Source: Epiperipatus broadwayi | Taxonomy: Eukaryota > Onychophora > Udeonychophora > Euonychophora > Peripatidae | Reading direction: 5' to 3' | NCBI GenBank assembly: GCA_028023455.1 | Contig: JAQFVV010006721.1 | Coordinates: 124,001 to 188,000 of the forward strand | Length of the DNA: 64,000 nucleotides | Shown: positions 10,995 through 23,740 of the stretch, one piece after another | How the letters are laid out: every line of letters starts with the position of its first letter | How positions within the stretch are numbered: the first letter of the stretch is position 1 | The notes under the pieces: model-generated | What the model saw: the letters and a program-made list of their open reading frames with translations, nothing else | The model's database searches: none | Told to the model about the DNA's origin: nothing | Program-made: the position numbers and the translations under genes

Positions 10995-13629
10995 GTAGAT
11001 CATAGGTAGTGAGAAAATCTTTAGTTCCAAGCTCTTCTAAAAAAAATTTCTGGAAATATTGGTTGAATTAATAATAGTCAAGTTCATGCATTATGTACAT
11101 TATTTAATAATAATAAAAATTCAACTCTGAACTTAAAACTTTTCATCATAAATAATTATTCTTAACTAGCAAGACAAAAACATTTGTTTCTTCTATCTTT
11201 AAAATATTATAAACAAGAATTTAGTTCTCTTTTGATTAGTATTTAGGATGATTTGCTCTTCAAGTTTGGTCTGGAATTTCCTATTTTCATGTTGGTCTCC
11301 AGGTTTTACAATAACTTTTCTCATTGTTGTACTGATTTATTGCATTAGATTGCTTGTGTGGTTTTTTTTTTTTACATGCATACATATTTATAATGAACAC
11401 TTATATTTAATTGCTTGGTGTATCTTGAGTATCCCAAACATAAAGTGTTTATGTTTTAAAGTTCAAAAGTAAACCTATAATATAAAATTATATTTATTGT
11501 AATCTTTATTATTTACAATTTTCTTCTTATAATTTTATAAAATTATAATAAAAATAAAACATTAAATAAAAGTAATTAGCTATTTATGATCAAATAAGTT
11601 TTTTTTTTTTAATTAAGATTTTCTATTAAAAAATGAAAGTGCCTATGTAATATTTTTTTTAAATATATAAATAAGTTTATTTTTATTAAAATCATAAACA
11701 ATAAATTTTGTAATCAAATACCTTGTTACAGAAATTTGATAATTTTTATTTCTATATAACATGAAAATACTAAGGATGATTAACATAATTTTGACAGTTC
11801 CACCCATAAAGCATATTATCTACATCAGCAGTTGAACATTTAATTTGTGTCTATTTATCTTTTCTTTTTTTTTTTATGTATTACATTGGTTTAGCAATTG
11901 TAGTACATATTGATTTTTGACGGTTCTGTTTAACTGTATATATATATAATGAAAATTCATTTCAATGTTTTTCTAAAAATAAGGGGAGTAAAATTACATA
12001 AAATGAATTTTTTTCTATTTTTGGTGTCTAGATTATTTTCGGAAGAAATTTGATGGTCTTCAGATTATATTCTTTTAAAATGAGATCACCTTAAATATAT
12101 ATTTAAACTTTCAATTTAAATAATCAGTTGCAACTAAGATGTCAGACTAAAGATACACCAAAAAAGCAAAATTAATTTTTGTATTGGGAAAGATTTTGGC
12201 TATTCTGGGATTTAAAGGATAGCATTCAATGTGCTTTACTATTTAACTTCCTAATTGGAAAAGTTAAGGTAATCTTTCAAAGAGGAGGGGGGGGAGGCAT
12301 CCTTATACTCACTAAATAATGAAAATTATATTAAAACTGGTGTATGATGAACTGCATCATCCAATTTTCTTGATTTTATCTAAATTGATCTTATGTAACT
12401 AGTAAAGGAGTTTTTATAGATTCCAAAATTATGTTGAATTGGTTAAAGCTGTGGAAAGTTGAATTCATGAGCAAACTAATTCTCTATTTGAAACTAGAAA
12501 TAGAAAAAAAATATATTAATATAAGTATTTATATGTTTTTAATAGAATATGGCAAATGTGGATTCTATTATTTCTTTGAAATTTTAATAAACCTATAATT
12601 TATTTACAAACTATAGCTAAAATAGTCTGATTTCTTATTAAATTGGCACACTACACCAATACTCTTAAAATATTTTTTTTTTTTTTTTGCTTTCCATTAT
12701 AAGTAAAATATTTACTATATAGAAATGTGTCTGAAATGAACTATATATGCATAAAATATATTGTGATTGACTTGAATTTTAATAAAATTTCTGATGTCAA
12801 AGGAACAGAGTGAAAACGAACATTATCTTAAGAGGAAACAAAATGATCTTGTTTTGTCTATGTTTTAAGTAGGTGGATTGCTGTATTTTTTAATCACTAT
12901 AGGTAAAGTGTTTGTTTATTCAGAAAAAAGATTCACTTAAGTAATGTTCTTATTTTATTGTAGAATGTATGTTGTCCAAGATATATTAAATATGGTAATA
13001 AATTTATCAGTCTTTATTTTTATTGTAGAATATATATTTTGAACTGTGTAAGTTATCATATTTAGACATTTTAATAGTGTTGATGATAATTTTTTTCTAT
13101 CATATATTACATTTTTATTTGATAACAAAATACATTTGAACTTTAGGCATGAGGAAAACCAGACATATTGAAGTGAAGAAAAAAAAAAGTAAAATGGTTG
13201 GAACTATTTAAAGAAAATCTTTTTTATTGTATTTAATTTCACTTACATTTTATTTTTTTCAATATTTTAAACAATCTTAGTTTTTATGTAATTTGTGGGT
13301 TTCACCACAAAGTTGAAATTAACTATTACATTATATTTATTTTAGACAATTATATGAAATAAAACATTTTGATTAGAAAAACAATATAAATATTTGATAA
13401 TGCAAGTGCTTCTATAATAAAAATAGCTGCACATTCCACAAATATACATAATTTCAATCATCCTTTTTGTCTTTATTTACTTATTACGTTTCTACTTTTT
13501 TGTGGATTGAACATGATTTCAAAAAGTTTTCTTTTTCCAAATTACAAAGTATGAGAATGTTAGTGTATGTTTAATGTTTCAAGTTGTATATGTAATAACA
13601 TTTGCAACAATTTTAAATAAGCTAATGAT
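10995..13629. other. Intron, no recognisable feature
   Basis: AT-rich intronic sequence with homopolymer tracts (for example poly-T at 12671-12688) and a G-rich stretch near 12280-12296. A plus-strand open frame at 11248-11472 encodes a hydrophobic, low-complexity peptide with no family resemblance. I see no gene here. Confidence 0.5.
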
Positions 13630-13642
13630 AAGATAAAATTAT

Positions 13643-13905
13643 TAAAAGTCAAAACTCCTTACAGTAGTGCCTAAGATCTAGGTACAGTGCTCTCAGATCC
13701 AAAGCTCCTCACTGATGAAGGCCAGAAACTAGTCTGGGGATATTGGATGAGTGGGCACTAGATAGGGATTATGCACAAGCTTTCTGGCATCCATTGATTA
13801 CTCTGGTTGGCACTGAGTGGCACTACTGTATGGAGAGTTTTGCCTGTTTTAATAACAGTAATGTGCTAGCATAAGAAATAGTGATTGTGTGATGTTTAGT
13901 GGTTT
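13643..13905 (+). mobile_element. F1 element with hammerhead lacking stem II
   Basis: Flanked by 13-bp duplications AAGATAAAATTAT (13630-13642 and 13906-13918). It contains the family's conserved segments in the order hammerhead, GCACTAGATAGGGATT, GCATCCATTGATTACTCTGG, GGAGAGTTTTGCCTG and GCATAAGAAATAGTGAT. It is inserted in the sense orientation in the intron. Confidence 0.75.
13697..13748 (+). ncRNA. Degenerate hammerhead motif (F1), stem II deleted
   Basis: ATCCAA/TTGGAT and TCCTCA/TGGGGA stem I helices, CTGATGA, GAAAC, TA and GTC are all present. Only AGGCCA separates the two core strands, because seven bases of the usual stem II (between two GCCA repeats) are missing. Predicted inactive or very weak. 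Confidence 0.6.
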
Positions 13906-13918
13906 AAGATAAAATTAT

Positions 13919-15126
13919 CTTTAATTAAGGACCTTTTTAACAGCTCTTCATAGAGATACAGAAAGAAAAGGGATTATTTGCCATACTTATCGATAGCTAG
14001 GTGATAAGAGCTTGGGCCATTTTTAATCTCTGTTTTAGTCTCCAGCTAAGATAATTATTAATCTAGTTACTGTCTAATATTGTAAGGTTGGATAGATGGG
14101 CTATACATACTATCTGAAAGAAAAATCTTTTATCTCCGAAAAAAATGTCGAGCTTCACTTGATTTATATAGTCATTTAAAACAAAGTAATTAGAATTAAA
14201 TGATAGGTTTTAAAAGAATATCAGCTTATAAATTATACTGAGGTATGAAAATAAAATATAAATTTAGAGTAATTTGATTGATTTTAGCTCATCGTCAATA
14301 TGAAAATGTTATTAATGATTGTGGCAAACATGGTGCAAGAAAGTTCTTTAAATATGCAAATTGAGTTCTTCAAAACATACTTTTTCAGGTTCTTTTTTTT
14401 TAAGTTTTTGATATGTGACTTTTCATCATCATCAGATATTAACCTACATATTTTAATGATTGTTTAAAAAAATAAGCTATCATAATAAAGACAGAAGAAA
14501 TTGTTAAAAAATCTTAAGGAAGTTTGTGTAATAGAGAAAATATATGATTTATTAATAATCATATTTTTATGAATCTTTCTCACAAATATTAGGTATATTT
14601 TTTTTTGATTGCTTGTTATTCTCACAGTTCAAAATGTGTCTTTTTATAATGTCTGCTTATAAATCTGCTTCTTTTTTTTTTCACTTAATTTTTAATAGTG
14701 TAGTTTTATCTCAATAAGAAGTTCTGTAATCAATGAATAAATACAAATCTTTTGGGTGAATTTTATTGTCTTTGATCCGCAGCTTAACTCGGTGAATTCA
14801 TTGTCACCATATTATGAACTAATGGATATCAATTTGTAAATCATGATAAAAGTCAATGAAATTATATCTGCAATTATAATTTTTTTATTTATTTATGAAG
14901 GATTTTATATTTGTGTGAATGACATCAGTTATCCACAATCGGGAGATATATTGAAAAAGTAATATTTTTTGTCCTTTTGAATGTGAATTTTAATTAATGT
15001 CCTTGCTAAGATTTTTAAATTTTATGTTACGGTGAATAAATCTCAAATACTTGTTTTACTGCAAACAGAAAAAATGTGTTATATAATCACTTATAATATA
15101 TATATAACTTTTTTTTTTTTTTGTAG
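13919..15126. other. Intron, no recognisable feature
   Basis: AT-rich intron leading to a long poly-T acceptor tract (15110-15122) and AG at 15125-15126. No repeat family recognised. Confidence 0.5.
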
Positions 15127-15188
15127 AATGTAGTGGCAGTACTCCTGTATCTAGAGAGAGCAAGCGTTCTACACCAGATAAATTATTG
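15127..15188 (+). CDS. ZFAND4: ZFAND4-like gene, small internal exon
   Basis: A 62-nt exon between a strong poly-T/AG acceptor and a GTAAGT donor. With the phase-1 base from the previous exon it encodes ECSGSTPVSRESKRSTPDKLL and ends in phase 0, matching the phase of the next exon. The peptide is a Ser/Thr/Pro-rich linker. I cannot exclude a further small exon in the 13.5-kb intron before it; the frame works without one. Confidence 0.75.
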
Positions 15189-15497
15189 GTAAGTTTGTGT
15201 ATAATTAATATCACAAAATTTAAATGTAACTTAACTATATTATATGTATAATGAAATTAACAGTGAAACATGTAATGAACAAACTGAGCATTTTATATTC
15301 AATCTGACATGAATATAAAAAGGAGAAAATCTTACATGAATTATATTTATTTACCAAGTTTTATATATTACTAACATTGTAAATATCCTGAATAATGAAT
15401 GTAACTTTATATATACACTGTGTGTACCAGTGAAAAGGTAACTTTTTTTTTCCAAGCTGCTTGTAGTGCCACTTCCGAAGCAATACATGTGTTATTT

Positions 15498-16023
15498 AGC
15501 AACATAGATTAACTATCTATCACAAGAAATTTTAAGTGCTAGTGTATTTAGTACCTTTGTTTTAAAAAAAATCCATGGTAGAACAATGTATCAACATTAA
15601 ATTTTGTTTTAAATTAGGCAAAAACTGCTATTAAAATGTTTGAAATGATTAATATTGTGGTTGGCATTGAAGCTATAAGTCGCAAAAATGTTTTCAAGTG
15701 ATTTGCAAGATGTCATAGCAAGGAGAGTATTGAATATGATTCACAGACAAGCACAATTTACTTAGCAACATAGATTAGCTATCTATCACAAGAAATTTTA
15801 AGTGCTAGTATATTTAGTACCTTGATTTTAAAAAAAAATCCATGGTGGAACAATGTGTCAACATTAAATTTTGTTTTAAATTGGGCAAAAACTGCTATTA
15901 AAATGTTTGAAGTGATTATATTATGGTTGGCATTGAAGCTATGCGTTGCAAAAATGTTTTCAAGTTATTTGCAAGATATCATAGCAAGGAGAGTATTGAA
16001 TATGATTCACAGACAAGCACAAC
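15498..16023 (+). repeat. 266-bp tandem duplication within a decayed element
   Basis: The block starting AGCAACATAGATTA at 15498 recurs at 15764 (period 266). The match covers about 260 bp at roughly 90-95% identity and ends at ACAGACAAGCACA in both copies. The second copy keeps an open frame (15822-16106); the first does not. Confidence 0.8.
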
Positions 16024-16780
16024 AAAAACAATTGGAAATGAAGAAAATATGCAAAAAGTTGCCAAAATTCTTTAAGCCGATCATTGTATGTCTCCAGATT
16101 TATTGAGGAAGTCACTGGCATTTCCAAAATTATTACCATTACATTTAAAAGATTTGCTATAGCAGGTGTGCATGTGCTTTAGATCTCACTTGTATACAAT
16201 TGACCAAAACAGTGTTAAAATGGAGGACTGAAGAGACATACAAAGAAATAGAACTATGAATCTGAAATTTTTGTCTATCATCAGAACAAGTAATGGGACA
16301 TGATGTTTCAATATGATCTATCAAATGCCAGAATGGAGATCAGAAGAAGGAAAACCAAAAAAAAATTGTGAATAACAAACAGCTGAATCAAAAAATTGCT
16401 CACTATTTTTTTTTATTTCTAAACACATCATTAGTCGCCATGAATATATTCCTGAAGATTAGATGATAAATGCTAACTATTATTTGGGTGTTTGAATTGT
16501 TTGTTAACCAAAATTTTGTACCATGATTGTTTAATTTTTTGTCCAAAAAAAAGCATTGTTGTGCATGAGCATCTAATTCTTCAGTTTTAGCTTCTGTTGA
16601 CATGATTATTTCCAAAAATAAAGTTGGGCATGAAGAGACCACTTCATAATTTCATTCAGGACATAAGAAACAGTTGATTCCGGCAGAGGATTTTAAAGAC
16701 TGCTTCACACAGTTTTCCATCAGTGTATGGAATCATAAGGTGATTATTTTGAATAATCAATAATAAAGACAAAATATAAA
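15600..16780 (+). pseudogene. Possible mariner-like transposase remnant
   Basis: The translation at 15961-16060 reads IIARRVLNMIHRQAQQKQLEMKK-like sequence, recalling the helix-turn-helix region of mariner transposases (basic, RxxIxRxP-like). At 16680-16740 another frame gives PAEDFKDCFTQFSISVWN, recalling their C-terminal tail. No catalytic DDE/D motif is readable and frames are broken. This is a weak call from memory of family patterns. Confidence 0.3.
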
Positions 16781-18029
16781 TAAAAGCCTTGTATTTTATT
16801 AGACATTAGTCACCTTTACTGAACATACTTTATGTATTAAGAAGAAAAACAATAGAAAAAACTTAATTGACAAGAAACTGTATGCATAATCTTATGAGTA
16901 AATAATCAAAATTCTTATATCTTCAGTTTTATATCTCATCATGTTATATGCTAACCATTTCTGTATACATATATTATTGTCAGTAATGACTTCCAATATC
17001 TGATAATGCAATTTTACTATAATTATTCCTATTGGGGGGGGGGGGGTATATTTTAAGTAGTAATTTTATTGTATCAATATATCTTATTCGATTAGAAATG
17101 ATTTACATATCTTTTAAGACTAGGTACTGTTCTTACATAATATCTTTTTTATCATCTCTGTTCTTTATTTTATTGTCTTATGTTATTTAAATTAGTATTT
17201 AGGATTCAGTCATCACAAGTCCTTCATTCTGTTAGTTATCATGCACTACTAATTGTGATTACGGAAGTTTGTGCTTGTGCACATATCCATTTCTCATTTA
17301 ATTACATGCATATCAATTTTTTTTCTTTTTTTTTTTTGGAAAAATTCTTATTGAAGAAGTAGCAATGACTGACAGACTAAATATTGTAGTCATAATCTTG
17401 AAAATAGCTATGTAATCAATAATAATTCTTTTCGGAACTAGATTTAGAATCTTTCTTTTTGAAATGAGTGTATATTCGGGGAGCCCTATTTATGGATGCA
17501 TTTGTCTATTATGAAAATAGAAGAATTAAAAAAGAGCTTTAGAAATGGGTTGAAGTCTGTTTAATTAAATAGATCATCTTGACTAGTTAATTGTTCATTA
17601 AAGCAGTAGAATGAGCTGTAAAATCGGTAGGCAGGAGTTTGGAATATATTAAAAATTATTTTGAGCAATGGTATTTAAATTTACTTTCTGTGTTATTAAA
17701 GATCTGACTTATGGCTAAAAGATTGTGGATGTTTAAGTTTGATTATAGATGCTCTTAGCGAAATTTATGTTTGAGAGAAATAAGTTTAATTGAACATTTA
17801 AATGGCTACAAGTTTTTCTGGATGGACGGATCAAGTAAAAGAGATCATATGATGATGGATTTTCTATGAGATATACTTTGATATCTTCATTCTTGGAATT
17901 AATTCCAAGTATGTCAACGAAAAATCTGTTGATATTAAAAATTTTTCTGAGCAGTGATACCTGTGCCCAATTTAGGAAGTTCAAAGAAAAGAAACTTATT
18001 TCTTGTTAAATTGATATTATTAGATGTTT
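16781..18029. other. Intron; 13-base G run, otherwise nothing recognised
   Basis: Contains a run of 13 G at 17034-17046, unusual in such AT-rich DNA. Two short open frames (17180-17362 plus, 17733-17984 minus) show no family resemblance. The second borders the inverted Penelope tail at 18030-18105 and may be decayed element sequence. Confidence 0.45.
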
Positions 18030-18360
18030 ATTATTTATCTGAAAGTTTGCAATGATGGCATTTTAGTTGTAATTATATGTTGGATTATTTCCATTGTCTA
18101 ATATTCTAACTTTAAATTCACTATTCACAAATAGAGATGCTAGGTTCATTTCCCACGCTAATACTGTCACTGGATGAGCCAGCAACATCTAAAGAAGAGG
18201 CTGAGTAATAATCCATGAAATGTATTATAAACTAATCTTTGTGCTATTACTAACATTTGAATGTATTTGAAAAGTTTAAATAAAATTTGAATTTTGTAAA
18301 ACATTTAACAGTTACTATTATATGATAAAAGTATTCCAACATATAATTACAACTATTATT
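18030..18360. repeat. Head-to-head Penelope terminal modules
   Basis: A minus-orientation tail (about 18030-18105, GATGGCATTTTAGTTGTAAT) abuts a plus-orientation module (18105-18360) with a degenerate B box, AGGTTCATTTCCCACGC, and the usual tail. This is the same inverted layout as at 28445-30350 but without the coding sequence between. Confidence 0.6.
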
Positions 18361-18702
18361 AGAGGTTACTTGTTTTGGAGATCGTGTAGTAGTTAAGCAC
18401 CAGAAATGAGTGTTTTCCAGAGTCTCTAGCTCTTAAGTCTGTCATCAGCATCTTGAATTCTGATTTTGGGAGATCACCCGTTAATATGTCAAATAAAATA
18501 GGTGAAAAAAGTTGTTTTAATAACTTATTGTGGTGCAACGAAGTGAATTATGAAACAACCAGATGTACCCGGGCTTCTAAAGGCTGCAATTGGTTGCTTT
18601 AACAACTTTTTTTTTAAAGATTTAATGTAAATTAAACAAAAGACTTTAAATGTGAGAATTGTACATCAGTCTGAAAGGCTATCGTTTCAACTTCCATTAT
18701 AT

Positions 18703-19130
18703 GTTAACCAAAAATAAATGTAAATACAATATTATAGGATCTATTTTCTTCCCCCCCTCACTAAATATCATATTTCAAATAGAAATTTCTGTATTGTAGT
18801 CACATTTTCTTCACGTTTTAAATACTATACCTCTTTAGTTAAAGTCACATGTACTGATTTTTTTCCCAAGCATTTTTTATTAATGGTAGAATTACTTCGC
18901 ATAAGCGTAATAGTACGCTAACCAAAACTAAATGTAAATACTGTACTATAGCATCAATTTTTTTCCTCTCATTAAATATCACATTTCAAACATGAATTTA
19001 TATATTCTAATAACATTTTCTTCGCAATTTAAATATTATACTTCTATAGTTAAAAGCTCATGTACTGATTTTTATTCCGAGCAGAATTACTTCTTTCGGA
19101 TAAATGTAATGGTTGTGAATTTGATATGTG
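18703..19130 (+). repeat. 214-bp diverged tandem duplication
   Basis: AACCAAAAATAAATGTAAATA at 18706 recurs as AACCAAAACTAAATGTAAATA at about 18920 (period about 214). The similar stretch continues through CTCACTAAATATCA / CTCATTAAATATCA and ACATTTTCTTC. Divergence is appreciable, so the duplication is old. Confidence 0.65.
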
Positions 19131-19983
19131 ACATCAGATAAACATTCATCAATCAAATAACAGAGAAAATAGGAATTTTATATATAAAATAACTATTCCA
19201 TTACCTTATTTTTAAAATTGAGAAAATATGAAAAGACATTTTTATTGAATTTCAATAGTATATCAGGATCTAGGATACTTATTGTGATTTCTGAATTTTT
19301 TTTTTTTTTTTAAGTATGGCTAATAAATATTTGGATGAAAATTGATATGGTCATAAGATTTGTATATGTCATAGCTTTTGTTTTGTCTTTTTTTTTTTTA
19401 AATTAAAGTAGGGATATTTTTTTTTATTATTATTAAATTGAACCTCTTGAAAATTATAGATTTATTTTGAACAAACTTATAAATTTTAATAGGATGACAT
19501 AAATTTTTTTCTTTTAAATCCTATATTTGACAATTTTTCTATTCAATATTTTTATTAATTAATTTTATACGATATCAGAGTACTTACAAATATTGGAGAA
19601 ATCAAAGGCTTGTAAGTCAGGTTTGATTAGCAATGTTTGTTATAAAAAGTACAAATAATTAAGTGGGGAAATGTGCTTCTATAAAATATGTTACTCATCC
19701 TTTCTAATGAATAAATAATATCTGACTTTTTATTTTTTAATATAAATAATAAATTGAAGAATAATTAATAGTTACTTCTTATTAATGTGTTTTTTTTATT
19801 ATTAAGAAGTCTGCTGTGTTATATATTTTTATTATATGATTTTTATAATGAATATACATTTGTATTTTAAAACCAATTAAATTATTTATAAAAGTAGAAA
19901 AAGTATATATATATTGCTTACATATATGTGAAATGGCTATCAGTTTAAATTCCTTTTAATTTTGATTTTTTATTGTATTTTAG
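19131..19983. other. Intron, no recognisable feature
   Basis: AT-rich intron with poly-T tracts, ending in a pyrimidine-rich acceptor (TTTTAG at 19978-19983). Confidence 0.5.
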
Positions 19984-20123
19984 TTGAGAACACAAAGGCT
20001 GTCATTTAGTCAAGATGGTCATTCATCACCAACTCTTTTACCAGCTATGAAATTGAAAAAGTCAAATAAACGCTGTTGTCAATGTGGGAAAAAAACTGGT
20101 TTAGCTACTAGTTATATGTGCAG
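19984..20123 (+). CDS. ZFAND4: ZFAND4-like gene, exon with first half of AN1 zinc finger
   Basis: A 140-nt exon that starts in phase 0 after TTTTAG and ends in phase 2 at a GTATAT donor. It encodes 46 residues and the first two bases of an Arg codon. The C-terminal part holds the first three zinc ligands of an AN1 finger: C303-x2-C306-x11-C318 (numbering of the visible 363-residue partial protein). The segment CGKKTGLATSY is near-identical to vertebrate ZFAND4 as I remember it. The open frame that runs on to 20241 past the donor is intronic. Confidence 0.9.
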
Positions 20124-21544
20124 GTATATATTTCTCTATATGTGTGATATCTATGGTTTTTTTTTATTTATTATGCAATTATATTGCTTAAAAGCACAAA
20201 TGTTAATTAAAGGTTTCACTCTATTAAATGTTTTAATTTAGACTATTTTTTATATAAAATTGAATAGTAAAATATGATATCAATTTTTTAATATAACAAA
20301 TGGACTAATACTATTGCGCCAGGCATTTCAGCTGTTTTATGTTTCTTTGGTCTAAAAATGAGCTTTTATTATGATTTATTTACAATGCAAATTAGATCAT
20401 ATTAATCGCTCACAAGTTATATTAGTGAAAAAGAAAATTTAACTTAGTGGAAATCTTATTTATGGTGACAAGATTATATTTCATAATTAATTCTCAGCTA
20501 TCTTGTTACTTTCATGCCATTAAAGATTTATATTCAAAATCTCAAGTGTATTTTTTGTGCAAATCAGATAGTTTTATATACTACTATATAGTGAATGTAT
20601 TTTTATATAGTTGATTTCTTGAAAGAGGAATATTATTGTTTATAATTTCATTGAATATTATATAATCAAAGCCTTTTGAATTCATCAGATAAAGATGTGA
20701 TGAATAAATTCAATGGGTGATCTGTTTTTCCATCTCTCATTTGTGCAAGAAGCATATGATATTTTACTATATTTTTGCCAAAAATCATTTTGCAGGGCAT
20801 ACATTTTAATATATTTCAGTGTTGTACTGACAGATTGTGGATATGAATATAATTAGTGATATTCATTTAAGGATCTTTTTATTTTTTGCTGATATTTTTG
20901 CATTGGTTTACATAATTCGTTTTTTCTAATTTTCATCAGTTTTAGCATTGATTTGCTTGCTGTTGGATATTGAAGATTTGATAAAATCTATCCATTAGAT
21001 GCTGAAATTTTTATGCACGGTAGTTTATAAAAGTCATCAGTTTTATTATTTTTAGCTCTTTTACTGTAATTGTGGTTAAATTGTGCATTTAGGAATGCAT
21101 CTCTCAGATAAATTTTAAAATTTTTAACAGAATTTGTAAAGGAATAGGAATGTATAACTTTTTAGGCGAAAATCATAGAAATCTAACATTCACTTCAATA
21201 TGATATTAATTATTTTAATTCATATTTTTCTCTTTGCTAAATTTTATGGGCAATCTTTTATCTATAATGTTTCGTTTACACTGCTGTTTATTTCTATTAT
21301 CCAAAAATTGTTAACATTGCTTAGAGTTGATATGAATTTTTTTTTTATTGGAAATTGTTGTGTTGTTGATTTATTCTAATCAACGAATATACTTTTATTC
21401 CAAAAACTAGATTTAATGAAATTGGTAATCTTCATTACAATTTTGTTTTTAAAAATGAATCTAATTTTTAATAATAAACCAGTTTGCAAAAAATGAAATA
21501 ATCAGTTATCAGAAAGTGATGATGTAAATAACTGTCATCTATGA
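20124..21544. other. Intron, no recognisable feature
   Basis: AT-rich intron. I see no repeat family, RNA gene or coding segment. Confidence 0.5.
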
Positions 21545-22160
21545 ATTATTATACCATTTCCAAACTTCTTATACACTTAACAATACTAATTTTTTACACC
21601 AAAACTTTACTCTTACAATTTCAACTGTCCTGCAATCATCAACAGAGCTACAATATCCAAATATATAATCATACAATTAATACATTATATTTATATACAT
21701 AATCAAAAACACATGTTAACCTGACCATTACAAATAATCATTTTCCATTTTATTATTCTACTCTTAACTAATTTTATTTTATTTTTATTTATATTATAAA
21801 ATTATTCTAAAACTATTTATTATAATTTTAAAACTTTAATCTTTAAACTCTGCTATTTAACCTATCATTTTATTATTATTATTTTATTTATATTTTCTTA
21901 ATTACTTCCAAACTTTTCTTTATTTTATTATATATTTCTAACTATTAACTTTTTTACATTATAAATTACCTTTTTTGATTACATTACTAAATGCTTACAT
22001 TTTTATAATCCTGTTTCCAAAAACGAACTGACAAATTTTCAATAATTCTTACACTTGCTTTACACCATCTATCATCATTTTCTTCAATTTTATTTTTTAA
22101 ATTTTTTTATATTCAAACTATTATTAATAATAATAACTATAATTATTCATAAAATTATTA

Positions 22161-22258
22161 TCTTTACCCCAAAATTCCTATTAAGATTTGATTTTATATT
22201 TTTAATCAATATTGCCTCTTTCGTTTTCCTATCCCTTCTATTCTTTGTATAATTCATC
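22161..22258 (-). pseudogene. GIY-YIG endonuclease C-terminal fragment, Penelope type
   Basis: The minus strand encodes RDRKTKEAILIKNIKSNLNR followed by NFG. This resembles the end of Penelope-type GIY-YIG domains, where a (K/R)xxKEAxxI segment is followed by a LNxxxG motif. Only this end survives. The strand is C-poor like the rest of the fragment. Confidence 0.55.
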
Positions 22259-22425
22259 GTTTTTATATTATCCTTCTATAAAATAATATAAATAAAATTA
22301 GATAAGAGTAGAATAATAAAATGGAAAATGATTATTTATAATAATCAGATTAAGATGTATGTTTTTAATTATGTATATAAATATAATGTATTTGTTGTAT
22401 GATTATATAGTTGGATATTGTAGCT

Positions 22426-22453
22426 CTGATGATGACTGCAGGATAGTCAAAAC
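22426..22453 (+). ncRNA. Hammerhead-like stem-loop (F4)
   Basis: CTGATGA, T, GACTG-CAGGA-TAGTC (last pair G.U), then AAAAC in place of GAAAC. The same layout appears at 93-120 (minus), 41097-41124 and 53036-53064. An unpaired base after CTGATGA and no defined stem III or cleavage site make catalysis uncertain. Confidence 0.45.
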
Positions 22454-22520
22454 TGTAAGAGTAAAGTTTTGGTGTAAAAAATTAGTGTTGTTAAGTGTAT
22501 AAGAAGTTTGGAAATGATAT

Positions 22521-23732
22521 GATATGTAAATATAGAAATCAATACATAAGAAAAGACGGAAGAAGAAGAAAATTGTATTACTTTTATGAATTATCATGTT
22601 TTATTCAATTTAATAAAGATATACTAATAAAAATTTATTGTAGTCTATTCAGAAAAAATAGTTATTCATTTGCATCAAGTTTAATCTTTTTTTTTTACAT
22701 TATATTAGCAATTAAATTTAATCAGAAATAATAGATAATAATTCATTGGTTTTAGCATTAGTTTTAGTAGAATTTCACACTCATAACTTATATTCATGAT
22801 CTATTTTTATTTTTACTATAATAGGTGGTTGTATGTTTTTTCATCTTTTTTCCCCTCCTGTTCTTTGCTTCAAATAGAATTTCTCATTTTAAAGTGTAAT
22901 ATCTTTTCCTTTTTTCTCCTCCCTAAGTAAGCACAATTCTTTCAAATCTCCAATTTTTTAAGTGTATTCCAATTTTTTTACTTATTATTTAACACTTTAA
23001 AATCTCTTGTGAATTTATATCTAGTAAATATAAAATATTACATATCTGAGATGCTATAGTTTTCTTTTATAAACAATTTTTTATGAGGATGATTTGGAGA
23101 AATAGTTTTTATCTTTAGCTTTTTTCTAATTACTTGATTTTTATATTATATTACAATAACTATCTTATTATAGATTTATATAAGGTTTTGTTTAATTGTT
23201 TGGAACATTAAGTATGTTAACATGAATAAATAAAGTTAGACTTAATAACGACGAAGATAGATCACATGCTGAATTGTAAACGTTAGTGAATGAAAGCAAT
23301 CTGCACTTATGCACTATCAATGTGAATAAGTCATTTTCTATGCAGAATGTGGAACGGAACAAAAATTGTTTTCAAAATCAATAAAGACATTGCCGTTACT
23401 GAATATATTATCTGTTCAATTTAGTGGGCATTATTCAACATTACAATAATGTAGATTTATATATCATTATTTTTTTGAATGAATAAATTTGAAATAATTT
23501 GCAATGTTTGTGCTAAAATTCCAAGATACACTGCATTTGACATAATGGACTGAGGTTCTTTGAATTTTTTTTCAATATCTTTTAAAAGAACATCATAGAC
23601 ATATTTGTGCATGATAGTACTATTTGAAGTTCACAGAAAGCATATAGTGACAATTTACAAATGTCAAACTTTCTGCTTTAAAACCATTTACTTCAGATAA
23701 ATACATTAAAGATTATTATTATTTATTTATTA
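22521..23732. other. Intron, no recognisable feature
   Basis: AT-rich intron. No domain or repeat recognised. Confidence 0.45.
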
Positions 23733-23740
23733 AGTTAGAG

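Larger units (their letters stand above)
21545..22520. mobile_element. Penelope-like fragment (PLE-2) between inverted F4 repeats
   Basis: Arms of about 230 bp (21545-21786 and 22288-22520) are imperfect inverted copies; both contain the hammerhead-like stem-loop next to TTTTTTACACCAAAACTTTA or its complement. The interior, about 500 bp, is strikingly G-poor on the + strand and contains the end of a GIY-YIG endonuclease on the minus strand. I read it as a 5'-truncated Penelope-like copy whose terminal repeats are inverted. It lies in the intron before the last exon. Short open frames across the arms (22403-22597, 22495-22731) are not genes. Confidence 0.62.

Noticed and set aside
11248-11472. 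Small membrane-protein gene (hydrophobic open frame)
   Set aside because: Hydrophobicity follows from T-rich codons; it is a single open frame in an intron with no family resemblance.
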